This document shows positions 40,101 through 48,998 of a stretch of 64,000 nucleotides of DNA, one piece after another. The stretch comes from Rebecca billardiae RCC1528 (taxonomy: Eukaryota > Haptophyta), in contig OZ251238.1 in the NCBI GenBank assembly GCA_965240325.2, positions 1,488,001 to 1,552,000 on the forward strand, given 5' to 3'. Every line of letters begins with the position of its first letter. Within the stretch, counting starts at the first letter, position 1. The notes under the pieces are model-generated. The model had not been told where the DNA came from. It ran no database searches and saw only the letters and a list, made by a program, of their open reading frames with translations. The position numbers were made by a program, and so were the translations under genes.

Positions 40101-43100
40101 CATATCCTAGTCTGGATTGCCAGAGCGTGATCTTCCGCCCGTTCTTGATCGGGTCGACGTCTGGTGGCACGTCGTCCGCGGTGGCCGGCATGGCTGTCTC
40201 GGCCTTGGGTACGACTGTCTTGAATCCGACGGTGTTGTCGGGGCGCAAATGAACCCTCTTGGGGCCGATGCGGATGTATGGTCGTTCGTCGAACACCACA
40301 GCCATTCCGACCGCGGCGAACGCGTTGACTGAAAAAAGAGTAGTATCGAGATCTTCGACTCCGACGACGTTTTCCAGGCACACCGGCACGGTTGTGTCTG
40401 AGTCGGCGTCAAGTAAGTATACGTACATGTCGCCTGCCTTGGATGCGTGTAGCTCAATGTCGCGCTTGGCGACCTTGACAGACATGCTGATCGGGTGAGC
40501 ATTGTGTAGCAGGCCGAGGTTGATATCGACAAATGATTGGGACGCGCCCGAGTCCAGATACGCGTATTGCGTCGGCTCGAGATCTGCGTCATCGGGTTCC
40601 GGGTCGATGTCCTCGTCTTGCACCATCTGGGCCCGCGGCCTCCCCGCCCGCTTTTGGGGCGGAGGTACTTTGATGAACTTGCCGTCGCGCCCGCCGGGCT
40701 TGGCGGGCGGCCTGAAGTTGCCCTGCCTTGGTGCACCGGGCGGCCTGGGTGGCCGCAAGTCTGGATGTAGCTTCCAGCACCGCTCTGCGGTGTGGTTGCG
40801 TAGCCCGCAGTGCGAGCACGTGACGGCTGGTTGTCGGCGGTCCGCCTCCTCAGTATTGAGAGCGTGCGCGGGACCGCCCCGCTTGGGGTCACGTTGCGTT
40901 GCCTGTCGTCCCTTGGGCGACTGAGTCCAACGCCTGTATGCGTCCTCGATCTGGGCGGTGAGCTGTTCGGTCTGCGCCACGCATTGCTGGGGCGACATTG
41001 AACCGTAAATAGAGATGACGGTCGAGTAGACCTCTGGGTGCTCGTGCATCCCGTTGTACAACTTGAAAACGAGGAGTGTGGCGTCGTCTAGCTCTCGATA
41101 GCGTGATGCGCGTACCATCTCCACCGTTTGCTTGATCATCTCGGGGCCGCTCACCGGGGTCGGTCGGTCCGGGTAGAGCTTCTTGAACTCAGCTCGGAGC
41201 TCCGACATGGTCGATACGTTCAGCTCGTGCTCGAAGATTTCGAGCAGAGTATGTAAATTCAGGAAATTCTCATTCGGGTTCACGATGTGCCGTTTCGACT
41301 CGAGGTACGAAAAGAGACTCGGCAGCATCATGTCCTTGATACGCTTGAAAAGTACTTCCACCGATCGCTCGTAGACGATCGTCATCTGCATGATGGTGGT
41401 GTCAGCATCCATGTTTGCGAATGCGGTTGCGTACGGTTCCCGAATAGCATTTTCGGCTGTCCACACGGCGGCCTCGGCCAACGCGTATCCGGAGAGCCTG
41501 GCCTCGACGAGGGTGACCATGGACGACGTAGTGTCGGTCGCTCTTCCCTTGAAGGAAGCCTTGACCTCGGTGACTGCGTCCTTGATCGCTCCGTGGATAG
41601 CCATTTTCGATTTGATTGTGAAGAAATTCAGCTTGTAGCTTCCGACGCCGGGCTGGCTTGTCTGCACAGCCATCATTGCATGTGCGTCGGGCAAGTAGGT
41701 GATGCAAGCTTCGCCTCCATTTCTGCGCGTTCGTGGTGACGCGTCGAGCGAGCTTGTCTCAATGTGGTCCTCTGCTGTGGCATAGCTGCCCATTTCCGAC
41801 GATGTAGAAGACTCGTCCCCATCGCTGCTCTGCTGTGCGCTGTTGTCGTCACCAGTCGTGGCAGGTGGGTAGTTTGTGACACCACCAGGTGGGCCGTCGT
41901 CAGCCGGCGAGTGTCCCTCGCTCGCTTCAGAAGTCAGCCCATAGAACTCTTTGTGCAGGAAGCATGCGACACCTGGCTGTAGGAGTGCGTCATTACAATG
42001 GAACATGAGATCGAACTTGCTTTGGTGAAGCTCGTCCCTCTCCCGCACATAGTCTCCAACTGTGTAGTTGTGACCTTGCCGCTCTGCGGCTGCTGCGATG
42101 AAGCCTCCCGAGTAGATAGTGCATCGTTTGGATGGCCGCCAAGGGCAAATATCATCGAGGCTGGCGCCTGCGTCGTTCACGACGCTCAGGCTGCGGCGAT
42201 CAGCCGCTGCGACGGGTCCGTCCTGCCGGTGGAAGTGAATGCCATCATCATCGATGTCAATCCCGTCGTTCATCGCTGCAAACTGGATAATCTGCTCGTC
42301 ACATTCGAGCTGATGCTGAACTTGGATGGCGTCTGCGCATCGGTAGCTGCAGACTCTGCCCATCCCACAGATGATGCATTCGAGGGTGCAATGCATCGAT
42401 GTGCACGACTGATTGTCGCATGGCTGGCGCGACTTCGGATCATCGTCGTCAATCTCACTCCACTGGCTGCAGTAGATGCCGTTGCCCATGTTCTTGCGCG
42501 TCGGGATCTCCGGGATGATGCAATCGAAGGTCTCGCCTACACCATACCAACTGCTGACAGCCAGGAGGGGGTAAGTGCACAGGTATGAGGACATGCGATG
42601 CTTGTCGCGCGCAGCGTGTTCCCATGCTGCCTTGTTGCAGCACAAGATGGATTGGGGCCGGTCACTCGAGTCGCTGCACATACCTCCAATGGTGAAGATG
42701 TCGTCTCCGATGTCCATCGGATCCTGGTAGACGAGTCCGTTGATGTCGATGGCCGCATCCTTGAGCACGTTGAGGACATCATTGAGGCTCAACGCGTCCG
42801 GCGGCGGGGTCGAGCCGCGCGCGAGGTCGTCAAGCTGCGGCGCGAACTCCTCGAACGGCTCCGACCGCTCATCGCCAGGGATCTGGCCCGGGTCGAAGGG
42901 GTAGTGGCTGTGCGGCTCCTTGAAGTCGGTCACGACGCTGATGGTCGGGAGGTCGCCCGCCATCGCGTCCGCCTCCGGCGCTGCGACGCTGCTGCCTCCA
43001 TGCTGGTCGTGTCCAGTCGCAGTCGGCGACGCCGAGTCCGGGGATTCCGTCTGTGTCGTAGCGTCGCGATGCAGCGACTGCGACGACGGCGAGTCGTCCT

Positions 43101-43767
43101 TCTGCGAGGACGGGGGCACTCGCCATTGCTCAGGGAGCACGACGGGCTGCTTGTAGTCCCAGCCCAGCGTGCCGGAGGGCCGCGGGCCGTTTGGGTACTT
43201 GTCGTGCGCCGACGATCGCTCCTGCGCGCTGGGGATCGTCATGGGTTCAGTTGCGCGCGCGCCGGTGCGCGGCGCGGCGCGCTCGGCCTCGCTGTGTTGC
43301 GAGGGATGGTATCGGTGGCCCCGCGAGTGGGGCGGGTGCCAGTGCGCATGCGCGGAGTTGGATGGCCTTGTGCTCTCCGCGAACCACGTCCCGTCGTAGG
43401 GTACGAGGTTGTCGTCGCTCCGCCGGTGGTGCTTGTACTCGGTCGGTGCGTGATGCCGGCCGCCGCCGTTGCCTTGGCGACTGGGGCCTTGCTCGCCACG
43501 CGGGTAGTGTCCGTCGTGGCGGTCGCGGTTCTCGATGGAGCTGCGACTGTCCTCGTAGAAGGTACGCGGGCTCCCGCCCTGGTCGTACCATCGCGAGGAT
43601 GGGAACTCGATGTCTTCCTTGCGGCCGGTGTCGTTCCGTGCCGATCCGGCGTTGTCGCCGAAGTCGATGTCGAGGAGCATGGGGCTCCCGTGGTGGCGGA
43701 GCCGTTCGTTGCGGGTCCGCTTGCGCTGATTGTAGGATCGGACGACGTTGTGCACCCGTGAGCTCAT
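37108..43767 (-). CDS. gag-pol: copia-1 gag-pol polyprotein with MYND-like zinc finger
   Basis: 2219 residues. The ATG takes its A from the last base of the 5' LTR. The N-terminal region of about 700 residues is longer than a usual copia gag. It is disordered to about residue 330 and contains a MYND-like finger at C464-C489 (CIICGMGRVC...C...H...C, spacing C-x3-C-x7-H-x3-C at the end). The order then is gag, a CCHC knuckle (CSHCGLRNHTAERC, about residue 980), protease (YLDSGASQSF, about 1070), and integrase with D (HNDVIGPI), D (HLDGGRE) and E (NGVAERGLG). Reverse transcriptase (YVDDLLILS, about 1895) and RNase H (FVDSDWAND, EDNKGAIDL) follow. The HHCC finger is degenerate: LWQSRLGY replaces WHxRLGH. 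Confidence 0.92.
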   Translation of the reverse strand: MSSRVHNVVRSYNQRKRTRNERLRHHGSPMLLDIDFGDNAGSARNDTGRKEDIEFPSSRWYDQGGSPRTFYEDSRSSIENRDRHDGHYPRGEQGPSRQGNGGGRHHAPTEYKHHRRSDDNLVPYDGTWFAESTRPSNSAHAHWHPPHSRGHRYHPSQHSEAERAAPRTGARATEPMTIPSAQERSSAHDKYPNGPRPSGTLGWDYKQPVVLPEQWRVPPSSQKDDSPSSQSLHRDATTQTESPDSASPTATGHDQHGGSSVAAPEADAMAGDLPTISVVTDFKEPHSHYPFDPGQIPGDERSEPFEEFAPQLDDLARGSTPPPDALSLNDVLNVLKDAAIDINGLVYQDPMDIGDDIFTIGGMCSDSSDRPQSILCCNKAAWEHAARDKHRMSSYLCTYPLLAVSSWYGVGETFDCIIPEIPTRKNMGNGIYCSQWSEIDDDDPKSRQPCDNQSCTSMHCTLECIICGMGRVCSYRCADAIQVQHQLECDEQIIQFAAMNDGIDIDDDGIHFHRQDGPVAAADRRSLSVVNDAGASLDDICPWRPSKRCTIYSGGFIAAAAERQGHNYTVGDYVRERDELHQSKFDLMFHCNDALLQPGVACFLHKEFYGLTSEASEGHSPADDGPPGGVTNYPPATTGDDNSAQQSSDGDESSTSSEMGSYATAEDHIETSSLDASPRTRRNGGEACITYLPDAHAMMAVQTSQPGVGSYKLNFFTIKSKMAIHGAIKDAVTEVKASFKGRATDTTSSMVTLVEARLSGYALAEAAVWTAENAIREPYATAFANMDADTTIMQMTIVYERSVEVLFKRIKDMMLPSLFSYLESKRHIVNPNENFLNLHTLLEIFEHELNVSTMSELRAEFKKLYPDRPTPVSGPEMIKQTVEMVRASRYRELDDATLLVFKLYNGMHEHPEVYSTVISIYGSMSPQQCVAQTEQLTAQIEDAYRRWTQSPKGRQATQRDPKRGGPAHALNTEEADRRQPAVTCSHCGLRNHTAERCWKLHPDLRPPRPPGAPRQGNFRPPAKPGGRDGKFIKVPPPQKRAGRPRAQMVQDEDIDPEPDDADLEPTQYAYLDSGASQSFVDINLGLLHNAHPISMSVKVAKRDIELHASKAGDMYVYLLDADSDTTVPVCLENVVGVEDLDTTLFSVNAFAAVGMAVVFDERPYIRIGPKRVHLRPDNTVGFKTVVPKAETAMPATADDVPPDVDPIKNGRKITLWQSRLGYADIKRVRATYRANDKMSEASPCTYQPSDVAKFKAKPFPGTRERTTRPLEMLHNDVIGPINGLPAKTPRWGTLFIDDFSGYMRFYDMQNKAEAPEKLDLMASEMGANSLSATMQNKGIAGCTIHLDGGRELHSKNWNRVLRRYDMLCNYMSPPHTQQLNGVAERGLGVIMNDARTMLYLSGVHHKWWYWAAKCAAAQRNLMSKHPTSDGKLVSPHELMFGTSPGPFLQKLRVWGSPCIYLVQSINKQNKLLPRAREGILLGYGFDGIFERGTIKRSHGYIVLSADDGKIVITRHVKFNEQVILDRISTHFKEIREIRDPLLAWSARRPPQGADAGKTRDSNTNEEGDEEFASSSSDADSGSERGGDDPPSPDEKSDDDDDEDDRDKPDDDEKGDDGNGDDGDGDGPGAGGGPSQSNTPPQPKQPPPSADRRPQRTRNMTGKSYFPPTRRARARAQLAQLASDIPVPTSFKEAMESKQASDWTRAIMEEYEAHDRLGTFTPVIVPKGKAIIPSKLVFKVKANPDGTIERYKARLVGQGFRQIQGVNYDEVFSPTIRYENVRLLLALTTELRTPERPWIIHSADVSTAYLQAPLEDGLKIYTTLPPLYPCALKPPEGHVVAADWDMALPGFKQSGRRWHIRLSQKLREKGFKKLTQSECIFVRTSGDIIDVIAVYVDDLLILSSSPDSARPSSIIGEIRKEFTLRDLGPATTFLGMSIAQGPKSTTISMSQYITDLLKKHDMSDITPVDNPCRSATEHPTAVETDDSSSCSPEESKTYRAIVGALLFIMNTCRPDISYAVNMLARHMASPSSNDLKGAKRVLRYLAGTKNSGITFTSTATTQPRTEMFVDSDWANDTKDRRSTGSYIYFHAGGPVSWRTFKQSITTLSSCEAEYVALAEGAKEAVYLRDVISYILNSQKTPIVIHEDNKGAIDLSKNSIHHKRTKHIDVRHHFIRDCVDLGAVNITKVHTSENIADCLTKALPKDKFTKFRDIMVTPVSN

Positions 43768-44329
43768 GATTGGCGCTTCGCGCGTGTCGTGCGGTCCTTA
43801 CTGTGTTTCGTGGGGCGAAGGGGCGTCCCCCTTGCTGATGAGTCAATGGCTGGTTTCAGGTTGGCTGATGTTTTTAGTCTGGTGAAAGCTGATGGAAGTG
43901 GCATCGAAGATTTTGGAATCTTCGTGTGCCTGCTTCCCTCGGTCGGAATGCTCTCGGAATTCCGTTGATTGCCTTCGGGTCATTGCACGAAAGCTTCCTG
44001 TGATGATCGGGACGTCTCCTCGAAATGAAAAGAAAGTTCTGATGACTGCATGGTAGTCTCTGGTCCAGTTCAGGGTACCTTCCCAAGTGGTGAAGAATCC
44101 CTGGACCCTTGGATGTGTAGTCCGAAGACCTCATGTGTGTGCCGATGCTCCTTATCTTTGGAGTAGTAACTTGCATGAACAATGGCTGCTGTTGGCCTTG
44201 CTCTTGAATGGTGAAACCGATTGAATTGCATGATGAAAGTCTGTAGCTTGGCGGCTGAAATTGCTCAGCGCCTTGGAATTAAAGTCTCGAGCTGGGGAAT
44301 GGCGCCGATGGCTGCCTTGGACTTTGACA
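43767..44329 (-). repeat. copia-1 5' LTR
   Basis: 563-bp LTR. Its terminal base on the coding strand is the A of the polyprotein ATG. The following internal sequence starts TGAGCTCACGG rather than TGG. Confidence 0.93.
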
Positions 44330-44334
44330 TATAT

Positions 44335-44841
44335 AGCAGATTATTACGCGACTATACGTATCCTCATCCTGTCGGCGCGCTGTTGCATCGGCGCCCAGTC
44401 GGCGAGTTCGGAGGACGACGTTTTGTGGCGGACGACGGTGGGGCGAGGACGACGGGCGCTGGCGCGCCGCGAGGCGGCCGCAGCCCTCATCCATCCAGGC
44501 CTCGCAGGCGCCGGACCGGGGGGGCTGAACGAATTTTTGATATTTTTCCGACGGCGCTACCGCCATCGGCGACGGCTTCATGGGCGGTGACAGTTCGGGC
44601 GGGCGTCAATCTCGCTTGCCTGAGCTGTGTGCGTCTCTTATTCTTAGTAAACTGTAATAATATATCGCGATATTAATATATAATGTATATATTAAAATAG
44701 CCGCGTTTCAATTATATATATATTAAATATAACGTACTGACGGGCGTGTAGACTATAGATGATGACATATACATGTATGCAGATGATGACGATGATGCGC
44801 CATGATGGTCGACGGTATGCGTGCACAACATGCTATCTTAA
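44335..44841. other. Transposon spacer with dispersed-repeat copy B and AT-rich DNA
   Basis: 44359-44656 is an inverted copy of 10454-10786. It ends ctcttattcttagtaaactg. The rest is AT-rich (TA runs at 44656-44740). The 3' end of the transposase gene is presumably here. No gene is seen. Confidence 0.6.
44359..44656 (-). repeat. Dispersed repeat, copy B
   Basis: Matches the reverse complement of 10454-10786 with several small indels, and lacks the tandem duplication present in copy A. It lies inside the DNA transposon beside the copia-1 5' LTR. Confidence 0.75.
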
Positions 44842-47800
44842 CTAACCTGACCGGTCGTCATCCGACCGCAGCCGCTTGCGCGACGCCGACGACGACTTGC
44901 TGCGCCGTTCCTTCGCCAGCTCACGGTGGCGCTGCGTGAGCCCGCACACGTCGCCGTGGCGGCCGTCGTTGCAGTCGCCCTCGTCGACGTAGCGCACGTT
45001 GAGACCCCTGATGTCCTCCGTCAGGTCGGGCGCAGCTCGCATCATCGCCACCATGCCCGCCATGTACGTCGCGCGCATCCCTTGCGCCACCGTGGGGTGG
45101 CCGCCCTGCACCTTGCGGCGCACCTGCCCAAAGTGGTGCTCGAGGCAATCAGTGCTCAGCCGGCGCTGCACGATGGTGGCGGTCGGGTGACGCGTGAGCG
45201 TGACGAGGCTGACGCCGACGATGCCCAGGATGGTCCATCGCATGTCCTCCCACGTCTCCTTCGCGAAGAAGTACGTCCCCGCGATCTCGGCCTCGGTCGC
45301 GCCGGCGCTCGCCAGGTCCTCGCGCCAGGTGGTGAAGTAGTCGAGGATCTCGAGCAGCTCCTTCACCGGTTTCAGGTTGTCCCTGTTGATGTTGCCGACG
45401 TGCTTCTTCGGGTTGCCGTGATCCACGCGGCCGTTGCAGAGGTCCATGAAGCGGTCGAGGTGCACGCACAGCTCCTTCAGCGCCCCCAGGCTCTCCGCGT
45501 CAGCTGGGTGCCGAGCCTGATACTCGCCGATCATCTCCACCGTTTTGGCCGAGAAGATCTGCACAGCGTAAGGCACGCGCTGCTTGGTGTACGCGTTCGG
45601 CTCGAGATGGTACTTGGAGAGGTGGTAGTAGATGGTCATCGCCGCATTGCCGAGCGTGTCCCGGCCCTCCAGCGTGTCCTTCACCTTCTTGATGAGGTCG
45701 AGCCCGAGCTCCGCCCACAGCTGCCTGTCCGTCTCCTCCGGGCCGTGGGGCTTGTGCAGCTTCCGCGCGCTCGCGAGCGCGTTGCGCAGCTTCTTGATGA
45801 GGTGGGGGAAGTCGGAGATGATGAAGATCGGCCTTTCCGTGCCGAAGACGGGGTGCGGCATGGCCACCTTGAAGTCGAGGTGCTTCTTGAGGAGCGCGTC
45901 CAGGCCGAGGTTGACGGCGAGATCCAGCTTGGCAATCACGTCGGCCACCGACAAGGTTGCCTGTGCGTGCATGAAGCCTCTGTTCTCTCCGGCACCGTCG
46001 CACACGACAGCGTCGACGTTGAGGCCGACGTAGTAGAGAGCGCGTATGACCTCATGCACGCGCGCGATGATGTCCGCCGGCGTCGATCTGCCCACCGGCC
46101 ACTGCGCCACGGGGAGCCGGATGCGCTGCTCGCCGAGTCCGTTGTAGTAGAAGACGAGCACTCTCTCCGCCACGTCCGCCTCCGACACGCCAGCTGTTGA
46201 AGGCCCGGTCTGCTGCTCGGCGAGCGCCGACTCGAACTGGCGAGCGACCACGTCGAGGTCGCGCGAGCCGGCCACAAACCCGTCGACGCGGTGCGTGTGC
46301 ACGTTGTACTTCACGCCGCGCTTGCAGTAGTACTCGTCGAAGCCGAGCGCGCCGTCCGTGTCGTGGTCGCCCTCGACCAGCTTGAAGGCAAGAGGCAGGT
46401 CCTTCAGGTGCGCTAACATGATGCCGTCGTCCACGGTGGAGACGTTGATGAAGCTCGAGAGAGCGCGCGCGCCCGGCATGAAGAAGAGCGTGGACGTGCG
46501 CATGTACGCCGACTGCCCCATGCGCGCCATCAGCTCCGCCATGAAGCGCATCGTCTCCGGGTGGTATCGGAACGAGCGCTTCGACTTGCCGTCTGCGCGC
46601 TTGGCCGCGTTCGTCAGCATGTCATCGAATATGTGGAACGCGACGCTGCCCTCCGGGAAGAGCTGGGCGAAGAGCATCTTGGCCTGCTTCGCACTGGCCT
46701 GCGCGGTAGCATCCCCGCCGGCTGCCGCGCCGCCACGCCCATCGCCGGTGGACGACGAGCCGGCGGCGCGGCCATGCTCGCGCCCTGCGCCGCCGTCGCG
46801 GCTCGGGCCCGCTCGCCCGCCACCACGCTCGCCGCCAGCGGACTCGTCGTCGCCCACATCGTCGCCGTTAAAGACAATGCCGAAGGTATCGGCGACGTCG
46901 AGCACAAACTGCTTCATGTCCTGGGCGCTCTTGTCATCCAGCTCCACGCCGTGCTCGGACATCACCTTGGCTGCACGAAGCCGCGCGTCGCGGAAGCCGT
47001 TCACGACCGGCAGCGCGAGCGAGGGAGACTCGGCGATGAGCGCCGCGGGGATGCCGTGACCGGGAAGGTGGTGAGGACGAGGCGGCGTGGCGGGTGGCGC
47101 GCCCTCGCCCGCGGCGTGCGCGCGTGCCGAGGGTAGAGCAGTCGCAGCTGCCGCGCCGATGGCGCTCGCCCCCGCCAGGCCCGCCGCGGCGACATCAGCA
47201 GCTGCCGCCGTTGGCGCCGGTGCGCTGCGCAGTGCCGCGCCCACGGAGCGCGCGCGCTCGTTGCGGGCCGACCACTGCGCGCGCAGCGCACGCTGCGCGC
47301 CCTGGCACGAGGCGCATGCGTGCTGCGCGTCGGGCATGGCGAGGCTGCAATTCGGGCTGCGGAAGTGGCCGTCCGTACACATGTAGGCGACCACGTCCGG
47401 CCGGAGCTGCGTCCCTTGCTCGTTCGCCGAGCGACCGTGCACGAGAACGGCACCGGTGGGGTTGGCCCCAAGCAGCAGCTGATGCGCTCGGCTCCCAACG
47501 CACGGGAGCGGCGGCTCGAGCTGCCAGCGCGCAAACGAGCCCAGGTCGCGCGACGATCTCAACTCCATGTACTTGTCGTAGCCGTCATCGTCAAGGCTGC
47601 GGACACCTCTGCACAGCGCCATGCCGTCTGCAGCCGCCCGTGTGAAGCAGGCGAGCGCCCGGCTCACGTCGTCATCGGTGCGCATGGGCATGCCGGACAG
47701 GCAGACGCCGTCGAGCGAGATGAAGCTCGTGAGCGCGTCCACGCCATCCACAGCCTCGCGCACGAAGAGGATCGAGTCGGAGAGGATCGAGTCGCGCAGC

Positions 47801-48795
47801 ACCGCCTCGCCGCCGCTAGACTTGAACGCCCGTAGGAAGTCGCCACCGGCTTCTGTCTGCAGCCCATCAGCCGCGCAGCGCTGCGCCGCCAGTCCGAGCA
47901 GAGACGACGGCTGGCGCTGCTCAGCCGCCGGCGCGGCCGCAGATGGAGGCGGTGCCTCCGGAGCAGGGGGCGGCGGGGCGGGAGGCGCGAGTTGGTGCCC
48001 GACGCCGAGCTTTCGTTCGAGAAGCGCATACGCGCTCACGAGCCCGCCGCCCGCGTCTCGCCGGTCATTCACGCGCAACGGCTTGTGTGCGAGGATGAGG
48101 CCGAGTGTTCTCGCCCGAGGCTCGAGCTCCGTGCCGTGCGCGCCGTCCGACGAATCGAGCGACACGCCCACCGTGGGCGCGACAGACCGCAGCACCTCGG
48201 CGAACTCGTCGCGTGCGAGCAATGCAGCGAGCGCGCGCTCCTCGACAGCCCCATCCTCGTAGAGGGGCGCCAACAACTGCTCGAGCTGGAAAACAGGAGC
48301 CGGTGGGCATAGATAGCTCGGCTGCCCGGCCGGCTTCACGTAGTACACCATCCGTCCGTCTACGACACCGGGGACATGCCGCGCTCGGTCTTTGATGATG
48401 TCGTGGGGCGAGCCGTTGCCCGTCAGGTGCTCCGCCAGCGCCTTTGCCATGTTGATATCCCCAACCCACCAGTTCGCCGCCAACCTGTAGTGCGCACGAA
48501 ACGAGGGCGGTTCGGGGGCGCCAAAACGGGTGAGATTCGTGTCCCTCAAGGTTCGAGCGGTGGGTAAGCACACTGCCCCGCTGGCTCCATACTTTAGGGA
48601 CACGAAATTACGCGCAGTATCTCTGTGTTGGGCAGTCGCGCGCCACGCGGGCAAGTTTGGGGCTCGACGCTCAGGCCCGGTCGCGGGCGCACCTGGAGAC
48701 ACCATCGCCGGCGCCGCTCGCGTCGTCGGTTTGGTCGGTGGAGTTTCTGCGTGGTCGCATGGCTTCAAGCCCCGGGCTGCACGTCGGGCGTGCAC
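44842..48795 (-). CDS. P-element-superfamily-like transposase
   Basis: Single ORF of 1317 residues that probably mobilises the surrounding transposon. The C-terminal half resembles P-element/THAP9 transposases. Candidate catalytic residues are D in AVVCDGAGENRG (about residue 928), D in ISDFPHLIKKLRNAL (about 992) and E in STDCLEHHFGQVR (about 1217), the last followed by the typical GGHPT. A Cys cluster lies in the N-terminal half (MCTDGHFRSPNC...CASC). There is no THAP finger. Glycine- and alanine-rich linkers occupy the middle. The first ATG is taken as the start; a later Met at 48705 is possible. No stops interrupt it. The family call is by motif recognition and would be checked by profile search. 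Confidence 0.75.
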   Translation of the reverse strand: MHARRAARGLKPCDHAETPPTKPTTRAAPAMVSPGAPATGPERRAPNLPAWRATAQHRDTARNFVSLKYGASGAVCLPTARTLRDTNLTRFGAPEPPSFRAHYRLAANWWVGDINMAKALAEHLTGNGSPHDIIKDRARHVPGVVDGRMVYYVKPAGQPSYLCPPAPVFQLEQLLAPLYEDGAVEERALAALLARDEFAEVLRSVAPTVGVSLDSSDGAHGTELEPRARTLGLILAHKPLRVNDRRDAGGGLVSAYALLERKLGVGHQLAPPAPPPPAPEAPPPSAAAPAAEQRQPSSLLGLAAQRCAADGLQTEAGGDFLRAFKSSGGEAVLRDSILSDSILFVREAVDGVDALTSFISLDGVCLSGMPMRTDDDVSRALACFTRAAADGMALCRGVRSLDDDGYDKYMELRSSRDLGSFARWQLEPPLPCVGSRAHQLLLGANPTGAVLVHGRSANEQGTQLRPDVVAYMCTDGHFRSPNCSLAMPDAQHACASCQGAQRALRAQWSARNERARSVGAALRSAPAPTAAAADVAAAGLAGASAIGAAAATALPSARAHAAGEGAPPATPPRPHHLPGHGIPAALIAESPSLALPVVNGFRDARLRAAKVMSEHGVELDDKSAQDMKQFVLDVADTFGIVFNGDDVGDDESAGGERGGGRAGPSRDGGAGREHGRAAGSSSTGDGRGGAAAGGDATAQASAKQAKMLFAQLFPEGSVAFHIFDDMLTNAAKRADGKSKRSFRYHPETMRFMAELMARMGQSAYMRTSTLFFMPGARALSSFINVSTVDDGIMLAHLKDLPLAFKLVEGDHDTDGALGFDEYYCKRGVKYNVHTHRVDGFVAGSRDLDVVARQFESALAEQQTGPSTAGVSEADVAERVLVFYYNGLGEQRIRLPVAQWPVGRSTPADIIARVHEVIRALYYVGLNVDAVVCDGAGENRGFMHAQATLSVADVIAKLDLAVNLGLDALLKKHLDFKVAMPHPVFGTERPIFIISDFPHLIKKLRNALASARKLHKPHGPEETDRQLWAELGLDLIKKVKDTLEGRDTLGNAAMTIYYHLSKYHLEPNAYTKQRVPYAVQIFSAKTVEMIGEYQARHPADAESLGALKELCVHLDRFMDLCNGRVDHGNPKKHVGNINRDNLKPVKELLEILDYFTTWREDLASAGATEAEIAGTYFFAKETWEDMRWTILGIVGVSLVTLTRHPTATIVQRRLSTDCLEHHFGQVRRKVQGGHPTVAQGMRATYMAGMVAMMRAAPDLTEDIRGLNVRYVDEGDCNDGRHGDVCGLTQRHRELAKERRSKSSSASRKRLRSDDDRSG

Positions 48796-48931
48796 TGCAC
48801 GAGCCGAGAGTCAGCGCGGCTGCGACGAGGTGCAGGGCGAGGAGCAACCAGGGCATCTCCGCGCCTGAGGGCGTGACGAAGCTGAAGCCCGGTGTTCCGG
48901 AGCGAGCAGTCTGAAACCATATTAATCGGGA

Positions 48932-48952
48932 GAGCTTTCGGTTCTACCCCCT
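48932..48952 (-). repeat. Right terminal inverted repeat of the DNA transposon
   Basis: Exact reverse complement of 34599-34619. It ends 46 bp from the SPOUT1 stop codon, so the transposon lies in or next to that gene's 3' UTR. Confidence 0.88.
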
Positions 48953-48998
48953 TCGCGCCAAACAGGTGCGGCCGGACTGCGCAGCATGCGTCTCCGCC

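Larger units (their letters stand above)
36533..44334 (-). mobile_element. Complete Ty1/copia LTR retrotransposon, copia-1 (with target duplication)
   Basis: Element of 7792 bp (36538-44329) with 563-bp LTRs of equal length that look identical where compared. The putative 5-bp duplication is tatat (36533-36537 and 44330-44334) in TA-rich DNA. On the minus strand the LTR begins TGTCAAAG and ends CAATCA. One uninterrupted ORF of 2219 codons fills nearly all of the internal region. The purine tract GAGGGGGCG precedes the 3' LTR. Both ORF and LTRs are intact, so insertion is recent. It sits inside the DNA transposon, so it is the younger of the two. Confidence 0.93.
34599..48952. mobile_element. 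Large P-superfamily-like DNA transposon, carrying a nested copia element
   Basis: Perfect 21-bp terminal inverted repeats lie at 34599-34619 and 48932-48952 (core ggggtagaaccgaaagct). A shorter shared subterminal motif, ccgggcttcag, lies at 34639-34649 and inverted at 48882-48892. Between them are a 561-residue plus-strand ORF at the left end and a 1317-residue P-like transposase ORF on the minus strand at the right end. The two are convergent, with a 7.8-kb copia element inserted between them. Without the copia DNA the element is about 6.6 kb. No matching target duplication is visible in the 8 bases outside each end. P-superfamily membership rests on the transposase. Confidence 0.8.

Noticed and set aside
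34591-48960. An 8-bp target duplication flanking the DNA transposon
   Set aside because: The flanking octamers (agaaatag and tcgcgcca) do not match, so I do not claim one. The element may be old, or the flanks altered.
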